The notes under the pieces: model-generated
What the model was told of the DNA's origin: nothing
Seen by the model: the letters and a program-made list of their open reading frames with translations, nothing else
Database searches by the model: none
Assembly: GCF_007988965.1 (NCBI RefSeq)
Contig: NZ_BJVD01000007.1
Span: forward strand, 1 to 64,000
Reading direction: 5' to 3'
DNA length: 64,000 nt
Origin: Rummeliibacillus stabekisii
GTDB lineage: Bacteria; Bacillota; Bacilli; Bacillales_A; Planococcaceae
Translations under genes and position numbers: made by a program
Shown here: positions 51,007-60,397 of the stretch, in pieces
How the letters are laid out: every line of letters starts with the position of its first letter
How positions within the stretch are numbered: the stretch's first letter is position 1

Positions 51007-51534
51007 ATGGATTTTCACACTTGGTCGATTGAACAGTGGTATTTAAGCTTATTGATTATTTTAGCGATTTGTATGGTCTTTTATTTGTTTTTTGGCGATA
51101 TGGTTGAGGGCGTAGGAGAAGGTATTCCTTTTTTTAATCCGGCAGTCATACTTGCATTTTTAACCTTTTATACTGCAATGGGGTGGGTCCTTGAAACTTT
51201 CACTGCACTAAATAGTATAAGCATTGCCATCATTTCAGTAATTGCCGCTATTATTTTAGATATTCTTTTATATTATTTTGTGCTTATTCCTTTAAAATCA
51301 GCCGAAGTTTCCATGGCCTATACAGAAGAATCTCTTGGAGGGCAAGTAGGAAAAGTTATCGTACCAGTGCCGGTTGATGGATATGGGGAAGTTGTAATCG
51401 AGACGGTGAATGGCATTATATCAAAAAGAGCGGCAAGCTATGATCTTGTGGAAATACCCTATGACGCAAAAGTATTAGTTATAGAAGTAAAAGAAAGTAC
51501 TGTATTTGTAAGGGAGTATAGCCCGATTTTCTAA
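51007..51534 (+). CDS. yuaF: NfeD-like membrane protein YuaF
   Basis: The 175-residue protein has three helices (about 14-33, 45-67 and 73-93) followed by a soluble NfeD-type OB domain (LGGQVGKVIVPVPVDGYGEV...VLVIEVKESTVFV). In B. subtilis YuaF is encoded with flotillin FloT and is part of the same membrane microdomain system. The ATG at 51007 follows GAAGGGGGTG; the GTG at 50998 lies in that site. Confidence 0.9.
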   Translation: MDFHTWSIEQWYLSLLIILAICMVFYLFFGDMVEGVGEGIPFFNPAVILAFLTFYTAMGWVLETFTALNSISIAIISVIAAIILDILLYYFVLIPLKSAEVSMAYTEESLGGQVGKVIVPVPVDGYGEVVIETVNGIISKRAASYDLVEIPYDAKVLVIEVKESTVFVREYSPIF

Positions 51535-51610
51535 AGCTGCTTTTCAAGTGAAGAAGTAATATTTTTTGATAACTACTTGGATCAACATGTAAAAATAGGA
51601 GGAAAAAATT

Positions 51611-53137
51611 ATGCCTTTAGCATTGATAGTTGGCGGAATTATAGTTGTTTTAGTATTGGCGATTATTGGCGTCTATGTAAAGAAATATCGTACGGCAGGA
51701 CCAGATGAAGCATTGATTGTGACAGGGAGCTATCTTGGCTCTAAAAATGTCCATAAGGATGAAGCAGGCAACCGCATTAAGATTATTCGCGGTGGAGGTA
51801 CATTTGTATTACCTGTATTCCAACAAGCAGAACCGCTTAGCTTATTATCAAGCAAACTGGAAGTTACTACGCCAGAAGTCTACACAGAGCAAGGTGTGCC
51901 TGTCATGGCCGATGGTATTGCTATCATCAAAATTGGTGGCTCTATTACGGAAATTGCCACAGCTGCCGAACAATTTTTAGGGAAGCCAAAAGAAGAACGC
52001 GAAATGGAAGCAAGAGAAGTATTGGAAGGTCATCTACGTTCCATCTTAGGCTCTATGACAGTGGAAGAAATTTATAAAAACCGTGACAAATTCTCGCAAG
52101 AAGTACAGCGTGTTGCTTCACAAGATTTAGCTAAAATGGGCCTAACGATTGTATCCTTCACTATAAAAGATGTACGTGACAAAAATGGCTATTTGGAATC
52201 ACTTGGTAAACCACGTATCGCCCAAGTTAGACGCGATGCGGATATCGCGACAGCGGATGCTGAAAAAGAAACTCGCATCAAACGAGCGGAATCAGATAAA
52301 GAAGCACAAAAGGCAGAGCTAGAACGTGCAACTGAAATCGCGGAAGCAGAGAAAGAGAACCAATTGAAAGTGGCTGAATATCGTCGTGAGCAAGATATCG
52401 CAAAAGCGCGCGCCGACCAAGCCTACGAACTTGAAACAGCAAGAGCGAAGCAAGAAGTAACGGAACAAGAAATGCAAATCAAGATTATCGAGCGTCAAAA
52501 GCAAATCGAGCTAGAAGAAAAAGAAATTCTTCGCCGTGAAAAACAATACGATTCAGAAGTCAAGAAAAAAGCTGATGCAGATCGCTATGCTGTTGAACAA
52601 AATGCAGCGGCTGACAAAATGAAACAATTAGCCCAAGCTGATGCAGAACAATATCGTATTGAAGCTAAAGCGAAAGCAGAAGCTGAAAAAATTCGTTTAG
52701 ACGGTTTGGCTAAAGCTGATTCTGAAAAAGCCCAAGGGGAAACAGAAGCAGAAATTATCCGCTTGAAAGGTCTTGCGGAAGCAGAAGCTAAACGTAAAAT
52801 CGCAGAAGCCTTTGAGCAATACGGCCAAGCTGCAGTATTAGATATGATGATTAGCATGCTGCCTGAATATGCAAAACAAGTGGCGGGCCCACTATCTAAT
52901 ATCGATTCAATTACGGTTGTGGACACTGGCGGCGGAGCTGGTGGCGGCGCAAATAAGGTGACAGGCTATGCAACAGATTTGATGGCTTCATTACAAGAAT
53001 CATTGAAAGCCTCTTCGGGTATAGATTTGAAAGAGATGCTAGAAAACTACTCAGGCAAATATAATATTAGACCAAGCATTGAGCGCTTAGTAGAAAGCAA
53101 AAATGACGCTCATACAGCAGCAACTGTAGAGAAATAA
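51611..53137 (+). CDS. floT: Flotillin FloT (YuaG)
   Basis: The 508-residue scaffold of membrane microdomains has a membrane-inserting N-terminus (5-24), a PHB/SPFH domain (about 25-190), a long Ala/Glu-rich coiled coil (about 190-400, with repeated EA and AEAEK stretches), and a Gly-rich C-terminal region (DTGGGAGGGANK) before a helical oligomerisation end. It follows yuaF within the sigma-W operon. GGAGG precedes the ATG at good spacing. Confidence 0.95.
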   Translation: MPLALIVGGIIVVLVLAIIGVYVKKYRTAGPDEALIVTGSYLGSKNVHKDEAGNRIKIIRGGGTFVLPVFQQAEPLSLLSSKLEVTTPEVYTEQGVPVMADGIAIIKIGGSITEIATAAEQFLGKPKEEREMEAREVLEGHLRSILGSMTVEEIYKNRDKFSQEVQRVASQDLAKMGLTIVSFTIKDVRDKNGYLESLGKPRIAQVRRDADIATADAEKETRIKRAESDKEAQKAELERATEIAEAEKENQLKVAEYRREQDIAKARADQAYELETARAKQEVTEQEMQIKIIERQKQIELEEKEILRREKQYDSEVKKKADADRYAVEQNAAADKMKQLAQADAEQYRIEAKAKAEAEKIRLDGLAKADSEKAQGETEAEIIRLKGLAEAEAKRKIAEAFEQYGQAAVLDMMISMLPEYAKQVAGPLSNIDSITVVDTGGGAGGGANKVTGYATDLMASLQESLKASSGIDLKEMLENYSGKYNIRPSIERLVESKNDAHTAATVEK

Positions 53138-53142
53138 CACAG

Positions 53143-53183
53143 ATAACCTCATCGGAATTTTTTCCGATAGAGGTTATTTTTTT
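53143..53183 (+). terminator. Terminator of yuaF-floT
   Basis: ATAACCTC-ATCGGAA pairs with TTCCGAT-GAGGTTAT around TTTT, followed by seven T. Confidence 0.9.
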
Positions 53184-53270
53184 GAAAGCATCTTGACGTC
53201 AATTTGTCATACGACTGTTATACCCTGATAAGGTATAATGAAAGAAAAGCGTTTGAAGGAGTAGAACAAT

Positions 53271-53816
53271 TTGAAGAAAAAGTGGTTATCATGTTTATTG
53301 GCGGGCACGATGCTTTTAGCTGCTTGTGGCAACAGTGCAGATAAAACAGCGAAAGAAAACCAAGATAGCGAGAAAGCAACTCAGTCAGAAAAGACAGAAC
53401 ACACGGCACACCAAGGGGGCCAGCATGAGTTGCCTAATGGTGATTTACAAGAGGAAACAGCATCAAGTGATATTTTGCCGAGTTTCTTGGACAAACAATC
53501 AGAGGATTTAAAATTGGTCTATCAGGCAGCAGGCAAAGCGACAGAAGTACTTAAATGGATGCCATGCTATTGTGGCTGCGCAGAAAGCGCAAATCATGAA
53601 AGCAATCTAAACTGCTTTATTAAAGAAGTTAAAAAAGACGGCTCGATTGTCTGGGATGATCATGGTACACGCTGCATTGTTTGTGTAGAAATTGCAATTA
53701 AATCCATTAAACAAGCACAGGAAGGCGTTCCTTTAAAAGATATCCGTAAAAAGATCGACGAAGACTATAAAGAAGGTTATTCGAAACCAACAAAAACACC
53801 AATGCCACCAGCTTAA
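53271..53816 (+). CDS. PCYCGC-motif lipoprotein
   Basis: The start MKKKWLSCLLAGTMLLAAC gives a lipoprotein signal with lipobox LAAC. After a polar linker the mature part carries the family-defining MPCYCGCAESANHESNLNC, and later DDHGTRCIVC, giving at least six cysteines suitable for metal or disulfide binding. Family members are Bacillales lipoproteins of unknown role. The TTG start at 53271 follows AAGGAGTAG. A TTGACG-17-TGTTAT promoter may lie at 53193. Confidence 0.88.
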   Translation: MKKKWLSCLLAGTMLLAACGNSADKTAKENQDSEKATQSEKTEHTAHQGGQHELPNGDLQEETASSDILPSFLDKQSEDLKLVYQAAGKATEVLKWMPCYCGCAESANHESNLNCFIKEVKKDGSIVWDDHGTRCIVCVEIAIKSIKQAQEGVPLKDIRKKIDEDYKEGYSKPTKTPMPPA

Positions 53817-53946
53817 AGATTAGATAGGTTCTTTCTAGCTTTCTCAGCAATTTGCTCATTCTAAACAGATTAGCAGACAAATAATGGGGAAAACGCTATC
53901 ATATGAAGTGAGTATTCAACAATCTTAAGAAATGGAGTTGGAGAAT

Positions 53947-55329
53947 TTGGACTATCGTATTGAACATGATTCCATGGGAGAAATTAAAGTACCTGCAACA
54001 CATAAATGGGGAGCCCAAACACAGCGAAGCAAGCAAAACTTTAGAATTGGTTCTGAACATATGCCAATCGAATTTATCCATGGCTATGCATTACTTAAGA
54101 AATCAGTAGCGAAAGTTTGCGTTGATCTAGGAACCTTGTCACAAACAAAAGCAGATGCCATAGCACATGCGGCAGATGAAATCATTGCAGGCAAATGGGA
54201 TCAAGAGTTTCCTTTAGTCATCTGGCAAACCGGAAGCGGCACACAAACAAATATGAATGTCAATGAAGTCATCGCACACCTTGGCAATGAGTATCTAGAA
54301 GCACAAGGCAGTGATGAGCGTTTGCACCCAAATGATGATGTCAATAAATCACAAAGCTCCAATGACTCATTCCCAACTGCTATGCACATTGCTTCAGCGA
54401 TTGCGGTAGAGAAGAACTTACTTCCTGCGTTGGAACAAATAAAAGCAACATTGAAAACAAAATCTGAAGAATTCATGCAGTTAATCAAAATTGGTCGTAC
54501 ACACTTGCAAGATGCAACGCCTCTTACATTAGGCCAAGAAATCAGCGGTTGGCTTTACATGATTGAAAAATCAGAGGAAATGATTAAAGAAAGCGCTAAG
54601 CACATGCTAGAGCTAGCAATTGGTGGCACTGCTGTCGGAACAGGTTTAAATGCACCAGAAGGCTTCGATGAAAAAGTAGTAGCTGTTCTTGCGAAAGAGA
54701 CAGGTTTGCAATTTGTACCATCGCCAAACAAATTCCATGCACTGACTTCTCATGACCAAATGGCTACAACGCATGGTGCAATGAAAGCTTTAGCTGCAGA
54801 TTTGATGAAGATTGCCAATGATGTTCGCTGGTTAGCTTCTGGCCCTCGTTCAGGTTTTGGAGAAATTTCAATTCCAGAAAACGAGCCAGGTTCATCTATT
54901 ATGCCAGGTAAAGTTAACCCTACACAATGTGAAGCAGTGACAATGGTGGCTGTCCAAGTGATGGGTAATGACGTTACATTAGGCATGGCAGCTTCTCAAG
55001 GTAACTTTGAATTGAATGTATTTAAACCAGTCATTCTGTATAACTTCATGCAATCAGTTGAATTGTTATCTGATGTCATCAGAAGCTTTGATGAACACTG
55101 CCTGCAAGGCATTACAGCAAATGAAGATAAATTAGAACACTTCTTAAACAATTCTTTAATGTTGGTGACAGCATTAAATCCACACATCGGCTACGAAAAT
55201 GCAGCGAAAATTGCAAAACATGCCCATAAAAATGGATTAACGCTGAAAGAAGCCGCATTAGATACAGGACTTGTGACAGAAGAACAATTTAATGAATGGG
55301 TTGTACCAAGCAAAATGATTAAGTTTTAA
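53947..55329 (+). CDS. fumC: Class II fumarate hydratase
   Basis: This TCA-cycle enzyme interconverts fumarate and malate. The 460-residue protein has [49 protein letters not shown] and the superfamily signature [15 protein letters not shown]. The likely start is a TTG at 53947 ([11 protein letters not shown], as in CitG), 9 nt after GGAG; an ATG at 53932 in frame has a poor site. B. subtilis calls this gene citG. A terminator follows. Confidence 0.95.
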   Translation: MDYRIEHDSMGEIKVPATHKWGAQTQRSKQNFRIGSEHMPIEFIHGYALLKKSVAKVCVDLGTLSQTKADAIAHAADEIIAGKWDQEFPLVIWQTGSGTQTNMNVNEVIAHLGNEYLEAQGSDERLHPNDDVNKSQSSNDSFPTAMHIASAIAVEKNLLPALEQIKATLKTKSEEFMQLIKIGRTHLQDATPLTLGQEISGWLYMIEKSEEMIKESAKHMLELAIGGTAVGTGLNAPEGFDEKVVAVLAKETGLQFVPSPNKFHALTSHDQMATTHGAMKALAADLMKIANDVRWLASGPRSGFGEISIPENEPGSSIMPGKVNPTQCEAVTMVAVQVMGNDVTLGMAASQGNFELNVFKPVILYNFMQSVELLSDVIRSFDEHCLQGITANEDKLEHFLNNSLMLVTALNPHIGYENAAKIAKHAHKNGLTLKEAALDTGLVTEEQFNEWVVPSKMIKF

Positions 55330-55334
55330 AAAGT

Positions 55335-55382
55335 AAAGGCTGTGGATAAGCTTGCAAAGATGCAAGTTTTCCACAGCTTTAT
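55335..55382. terminator. Bidirectional terminator between fumC and the LysR gene
   Basis: GCTGTGGA-AAGCTTGCA pairs with TGCAAG-TTTCCACAGC around AAGA. A and T runs on the flanks serve both convergent genes. Confidence 0.8.
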
Positions 55383-56233
55383 TTATTTCTCTTCAAATAG
55401 TCTAAAAATGTATCCGTTGTTTTGGTTAAAAAGGGAGTATTCAGATGGATTGCATGAAAGTCTCGCTGATAATGAAAGTCTTCTCGGCGGATGATTTGCA
55501 ATTTATTTAGGTGAATTTCATCTTGAATGGTCCATTCAGAAAGCAATGCAAGTCCGAGACCATTCGCAACCGCTTCTTTAATCAGCTGAGTACTGCCAAA
55601 TACCATCGTATGTGTTGGATTCAATCTATGCTCTTTTTTAAAATTGTCAAAAGCCTCTCGGGTACCCGATCCCTCTTCTCTTATAATCCATGTATGTGCG
55701 TCTAAGTTATGCACAGGTTGTCCAGACTTTGCTACTACAACTAAATGATCTGTAGCAATTTTGTGCGATTCTATCCACTTATTGTTGACAGTGCCTTCAA
55801 TTATCCCCAAATCCAATGTTTGATCCACAATCTTTTCTGCAATCTCTGCTGTATTGGCAATACAAATGCTCGGGACAACTTGTGGATAAACATCAAGAAA
55901 GGCTGCTAGTCTTTTTGGAAGCAAATATTCCCCATAAGAGTAGCTCGCACCTAGCAATAAATCACCGCCCACATGGCTTGTTAAATCATCTAATTTTCGC
56001 TTCATGCTTTGGGACAGTTTATCTATTTCTTTTCCGTAATAGGCTACGATTTCTCCGGCCTTCGTTAATTGAATTTGCTTATGGGAGCGATCAAATAACT
56101 GGACTCCAAGCTCTTCTTCTAAATTCTTTACATACTGGCTGACAGCAGGCTGCGTCATGAATAATTCCTCCGCCGTACGGGAAAAATTCATATTCTTCAC
56201 AACGAGGAGGAAAATGCTTAACTTATCATTCAT
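55379..56233 (-). CDS. LysR-family transcriptional regulator
   Basis: The 284-residue protein has an N-terminal winged HTH (FLLVVKNMNFSRTAEELFMT, QPAVSQYVKNLEEELGVQLF) and a C-terminal effector domain (about 90-284, DLLLGASYSYGEYLLP). It is divergent from a YeiH-type transporter gene, with a perfect 16-bp palindrome between them, and probably controls it. The pairing resembles YeiE-YeiH of enterobacteria and CysL-type regulators in Bacillus. The effector is unknown. AGAAGGATGG precedes the ATG. Confidence 0.9.
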   Translation of the reverse strand: MNDKLSIFLLVVKNMNFSRTAEELFMTQPAVSQYVKNLEEELGVQLFDRSHKQIQLTKAGEIVAYYGKEIDKLSQSMKRKLDDLTSHVGGDLLLGASYSYGEYLLPKRLAAFLDVYPQVVPSICIANTAEIAEKIVDQTLDLGIIEGTVNNKWIESHKIATDHLVVVAKSGQPVHNLDAHTWIIREEGSGTREAFDNFKKEHRLNPTHTMVFGSTQLIKEAVANGLGLALLSEWTIQDEIHLNKLQIIRREDFHYQRDFHAIHLNTPFLTKTTDTFLDYLKRNK

Positions 56234-56247
56234 ATAACCATCCTTCT

Positions 56248-56263
56248 ATAAGTAATTACTTAT
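56248..56263. promoter_or_regulatory. Palindromic operator between lysR and yeiH
   Basis: ATAAGTAATTACTTAT is a perfect 16-bp palindrome, 15 nt from the LysR start codon and 84 nt from the transporter start. A likely LysR dimer site. Confidence 0.65.
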
Positions 56264-56346
56264 GATAAAGATTAAAATGATTAATTATCTTTTTAGGTGA
56301 GTACATCTTATCATATAAATAGAAATTATGAATTGGAGATGAGCGT

Positions 56347-57327
56347 ATGAAACACAATAGTGGATTCTATAAAGGAATCTTAATGGTACTCATCATTGCA
56401 ATAGCATCCTACTTCCTAAGCAAGGTTCCGATGCTCAATTATCTGGGACCTTTAGCTATAGCCATCCTGATAGCAGTGATTATACGTAATACACTGCCTT
56501 ATCCACAAAAGTGGAAAACTGGCATCGATTTTGCCGCGAAGAAGATTTTGCGGTTTGCTATCATTTTGTATGGAATCCGCCTCAATATCGCTGTCGTTGC
56601 CCATGAAGGGCTGCCGTTGATTGCTCGTGCGGCCGGCGTTATTGTAGGAGCCATTTTGCTAACCATCATTATAGGAAAGCTTTTAAAGGTAGAAGATAAT
56701 TTAATGATGTTACTGGCATTTGGTACAGGAATTTGTGGTGCCGCAGCCATTGCAGCCGTTTCACCAATCCTAAAGGCTAAAGAAGAGGATACAGCAATGG
56801 CTGTAGGTATGATTGCATTGATGGGCACCATTTTCTCGTTACTATATCCGGCAGTAGGGTCACTTTTACACTTAGCACCAGCCGTATATGGCTATTGGTC
56901 CGGCTTCAGTTTGCATGAAATTGCACATGCTGCACTAGCAGGCGCAGCCTATGGCGACGAATCCCTGACACCTGCATTGCTTTCAAAATTGAGCCGAGTT
57001 CTCTTATTGTTCCCTGTAACACTTGTGCTTGTAGGTTTCTTGAAGTTTAAAAAAGGGGGAACAGGGCAGAAAGCTTCCTTCCCTTATTTCTTACTAGGAT
57101 TTTTAGCGGTCTCTGCGCTTGGCACCTGGGGAACACAGCAAGGATTCCTGAGTGCATCTGTAGAAGATGCCATCGCACAAACAGGCACATTTTTCTTAGC
57201 GGTTGCTATGGCTGCCCTTGGCATGTCTGTTGACTTAAAGGAATTGAAATCAAGAGCATTGAAGCCACTGTTAATGATGACGATTGTTTCCATTATTCTT
57301 AGCGGAGCTGTCTTGTTTATTGTTTAA
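56347..57327 (+). CDS. YeiH/UPF0324 family membrane protein
   Basis: The 326-residue protein has about ten helices and UPF0324 landmarks: FAAKKILRFAIILYGIRLN, AFGTGICGAAAIAAVSPI, and AVAMAALGMSVDLKELK. The family is annotated as a putative sulfate/sulfonate exporter and is often beside a LysR gene, as here. The transported compound has not been proven. TTGGAGATGAG precedes the ATG. Confidence 0.9.
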   Translation: MKHNSGFYKGILMVLIIAIASYFLSKVPMLNYLGPLAIAILIAVIIRNTLPYPQKWKTGIDFAAKKILRFAIILYGIRLNIAVVAHEGLPLIARAAGVIVGAILLTIIIGKLLKVEDNLMMLLAFGTGICGAAAIAAVSPILKAKEEDTAMAVGMIALMGTIFSLLYPAVGSLLHLAPAVYGYWSGFSLHEIAHAALAGAAYGDESLTPALLSKLSRVLLLFPVTLVLVGFLKFKKGGTGQKASFPYFLLGFLAVSALGTWGTQQGFLSASVEDAIAQTGTFFLAVAMAALGMSVDLKELKSRALKPLLMMTIVSIILSGAVLFIV

Positions 57328-57353
57328 GCTGCGAGATAGAATAGAATGAAATA

Positions 57354-57398
57354 AAAAGACTGTAGATTAGCTTTTTCAAGCTGTCTACAGTCTTTTTG
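57354..57398. terminator. Bidirectional terminator between yeiH and efeU
   Basis: AAAAAGACTGTAGA-TAGCT pairs with AGCTG-TCTACAGTCTTTTT around TTTTCA. Confidence 0.88.
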
Positions 57399-59138
57399 CT
57401 AAGCAGTTGTTGCATTGCGTTTTTTAAATAGAATCGTAAAGATAATCAGCGCAAGAAGAATGGCCTGGCCGCTAATGGTTTCAATTGTTGGGTAAAAGCC
57501 AATCGTAGCCCATACTGGCATATGGCTCATAACATTCGAAGGTACAACATCAGTCAATTGCAACGTATGAATACTTACACCGATTATTTTAAATGCCAGC
57601 AAATAGATGAATATAGTCGCTACGGCAAAGAATTTATGAACAGGAATTTTATTTGTCGCACGCAATAAGATGAATGCTACAACAGCTAAAATGACGGCTG
57701 CAATCCCGATACCTAGTGAAAATTGGGAAGTAGACATTTTTGGTGCTATTCCCGCATAAAAAATCAGTGTTTCGGCCCCTTCGCGGAAGACGGCAAGGAA
57801 ACTAATGAATGCCATTGCCCACACACTTTGTTTGGACATTGCATGGTTCATCTGTTTAGCAATATACGCATTCCAAGCTTTGACGTTCGATTTGCTATGC
57901 ATCCAAACACCAACACCAATCATCATAGCAGCGGCAATTAAACCTACATATCCTTCAATCATTTCGCGGCTAGTATTGATTGTAGAGGAGTTGAACAGCG
58001 TTGACATTAAAATAGCTGCCACTGCACTACATGCAATCCCGAGTCCTGCTCCAATATAAATCCATTTTTCCATATGACGTTGGTCTGATTTCTTAAGAAA
58101 TGCAATTAATGCGATCATAATTAAAAGTGCTTCTAAACCTTCACGCAGTAAAATAAGTGCAGAATCCCAGAGTGTATAATTTTGGTCGCCCTGAATTAAT
58201 TGGATTTGTTGTTTTAGGTCTCCGAGCTTTGTTTGAATACCTTTTGCATCCACCTGATCTTTCATCAAATCACCAGCAATAATGGGCATTTCGCTTTCGA
58301 TTTTTGTATAAAGGCCAGCATTTTTAGTGCGTATATCGCCTTCTACATTTGGCCAAGTGACGATGAACTGTTTGATAGTGGCGGAAGCCTTTGAATAATC
58401 ATTGGCAACGATTTGCCCATTGGCTTTATCAATTAAATCAATGAGCGATTGCAGTGAATATGTGTCTCCTTTAGTAGAAGAAGCCACTTTTTTCCCTAGT
58501 CCAAAGTCATTCACTGTTTGCTTTAATACGTTAAACTGGTCTTGCATGGTATCAAAGTTGGGATGTTCGTCAGCTAGCGCAATGCGGATGAACGACATTT
58601 GTGTTTCAATCTTGCCGTAAGCAGCAATGTCTTGCTCTCTAACAGGTGTTTCTTTCTTCTTCCAATAAGCGTTGAATGTAGTATATGCTGCTGTCATCTT
58701 GGGTACATCGCCTTCTTTAATAGCAGCTTGAAGCTGGTCTAGCGCAGGATTCATCGCTGTCAGGAAGGACTGTCTTTCCGCTTTCTCATCAACAGGGTTT
58801 TCTGCTTTTTCTAAAGCTGTTAGAGCCTTAGAAAGAGTAGATAGGGCATCAAGACGTATGTCAGTTGAAGAAGCTGCTTGGGCTTCTTTCAATGCTTGGT
58901 CAACTGCTTTCGTTTCCTTGGAATCTTGTGAACGTACTTTCTTCCAATCTTGTGCAAAAGCAGAGAGCGCCTTTTCAGCCTTTTTATCATCGCCTTTTTT
59001 GCTGTCCATAATCGCATCGCTGATTGAAATATACAGGTTGCTATAGGATGCGGCTGCTGATACGGGTTTCATGGCAATAAAAGCAGCTAAAGTACATAGT
59101 ATAAGAATTTGACTACAGCGTATTAAATAATGCTTCAC
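57399..59138 (-). CDS. efeU: Ferrous/ferric iron permease EfeU (FTR1 family)
   Basis: The 579-residue protein has a signal peptide (1-29) and an extracytoplasmic helical domain (about 30-330). An FTR1-type permease with seven helices follows, carrying both REGLE-type motifs (ALILLREGLEALLI and FLAVFREGAETLIFY). It takes Fe across the membrane after EfeB/EfeO handling. The long N-terminal domain makes it about 100 residues longer than YwbL. The GTG start follows AAGGAAG and overlaps efeB by 26 nt. Last gene of the efe operon. Confidence 0.92.
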   Translation of the reverse strand: MKHYLIRCSQILILCTLAAFIAMKPVSAAASYSNLYISISDAIMDSKKGDDKKAEKALSAFAQDWKKVRSQDSKETKAVDQALKEAQAASSTDIRLDALSTLSKALTALEKAENPVDEKAERQSFLTAMNPALDQLQAAIKEGDVPKMTAAYTTFNAYWKKKETPVREQDIAAYGKIETQMSFIRIALADEHPNFDTMQDQFNVLKQTVNDFGLGKKVASSTKGDTYSLQSLIDLIDKANGQIVANDYSKASATIKQFIVTWPNVEGDIRTKNAGLYTKIESEMPIIAGDLMKDQVDAKGIQTKLGDLKQQIQLIQGDQNYTLWDSALILLREGLEALLIMIALIAFLKKSDQRHMEKWIYIGAGLGIACSAVAAILMSTLFNSSTINTSREMIEGYVGLIAAAMMIGVGVWMHSKSNVKAWNAYIAKQMNHAMSKQSVWAMAFISFLAVFREGAETLIFYAGIAPKMSTSQFSLGIGIAAVILAVVAFILLRATNKIPVHKFFAVATIFIYLLAFKIIGVSIHTLQLTDVVPSNVMSHMPVWATIGFYPTIETISGQAILLALIIFTILFKKRNATTA

Positions 59139-60390
59139 CTATATAACTTCCTTTTTTTATACCTGGGAAGCATGCAAATAATGCGCTCCCACGATGGGTA
59201 ATGTATTCATTCATTTTGTCTAAGCGGCCTAAACTGTTCTGTATCTTGATAAATTGTTTAGGATTTTTTTGAAACGAGATAAAAAGCAATCCGGCATCAA
59301 ACGTGCCCGTAGCATCCATCACGCCAGATGAATAGGAAAATGATCTGCGTAATAAACGCGCATTTGACTTCTTCGCCAGGAACGTATGTGAAGTTTCAGG
59401 TACAATCGGATTGCCGTTTGCATCTTTACGGTCGATATCCATCGCTTCAAATTCGCCCTTCTTGCCAAGAGGTGCACCACTGTCGCGATGCCGCCCAAAT
59501 GTTGCTTCTTGCTCTCTTAAAGCTGTACGGTCCCAAGTTTCTAAATGCATTTGTATACGGCGTGCTACTAAATAAGTGCCACCTGCCATCCATGGCTTCG
59601 AATCACCGGGCTGTACCCATACGACTTCGTTCATATCTTTTTCATTATCAGTTATAGGATTTTCTGTGCCATCTTTAAAAGCAAATAAGTTGCGTGGTGT
59701 TTCTTTTTTGCCATTTTTTATGGGGATAGAATTAAATCCGGCTTGTGACCATTTCAATGATACTTTACCGGAGGCCGCACGAATTAAATTACGGACCGCA
59801 TGAAAAGCTACTTGCGGGTCATCAGCACAAGCTTGAATACAAATATCTCCACCCGTAAATGTTTCCTCTAACTGGTCCTTTGGAAAGTGGGGCAGGTCTT
59901 GTAATTCTTTAGGCTTCAGCTGTGCCAGCCCTAACTCTTTTTTCTCAAATAGAGAGGGTCCCACTCCAAATGTGATAGTAAGGTTATTGGCATCTAGCCC
60001 CTTTGCTTCACCTGTATCCTTAGGTGGGATAAGCGCATTTTCTGAAGCTGTGCCAATTAAATCGCCATTCATCATTTGGACTGCGAGGGGTGTCCACATT
60101 TGGAACAGCTCTTGCAGTTGGGATTTAGAGGTTACTAAAACATTTAATGATGCGAAATAGATACTTGTCTGTACAGCAGTCGAGATGCCTGACTGATGTT
60201 TTCCGTAAAAATCAACTTTATTGGCTACAGTAGATTGATCCTCTAAGATATCTTTTCCAAAGGCTTTAAGAACACCACCCATACCTGAAGCACCGATTGC
60301 TAATCCTACTGCACCTGCGCCAGTCATTTTCATCATTTGTCTGCGTGTGATTTTTTTATCTAGTAAACGTTCATCATTTGTTTTAGTCAT
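59113..60390 (-). CDS. efeB: Tat-secreted DyP-type heme peroxidase EfeB
   Basis: The 425-residue protein begins with a twin-arginine signal (KKITRRQMMKMTGAGAVGLA). The DyP domain has the catalytic-Asp region FAFKDGTENP and the heme-ligand region GRHRDSGAPL, with SYSSGVMDATGTFDAGLLF near the end. EfeB (YwbN in B. subtilis) oxidises Fe2+ or helps release heme iron outside the membrane. GGAGTGAT precedes the ATG, 7 nt after efeO. No tatA/tatC genes are in the window. Confidence 0.94.
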   Translation of the reverse strand: MTKTNDERLLDKKITRRQMMKMTGAGAVGLAIGASGMGGVLKAFGKDILEDQSTVANKVDFYGKHQSGISTAVQTSIYFASLNVLVTSKSQLQELFQMWTPLAVQMMNGDLIGTASENALIPPKDTGEAKGLDANNLTITFGVGPSLFEKKELGLAQLKPKELQDLPHFPKDQLEETFTGGDICIQACADDPQVAFHAVRNLIRAASGKVSLKWSQAGFNSIPIKNGKKETPRNLFAFKDGTENPITDNEKDMNEVVWVQPGDSKPWMAGGTYLVARRIQMHLETWDRTALREQEATFGRHRDSGAPLGKKGEFEAMDIDRKDANGNPIVPETSHTFLAKKSNARLLRRSFSYSSGVMDATGTFDAGLLFISFQKNPKQFIKIQNSLGRLDKMNEYITHRGSALFACFPGIKKGSYIGEALFNTL

Positions 60391-60397
60391 TGCTTAA

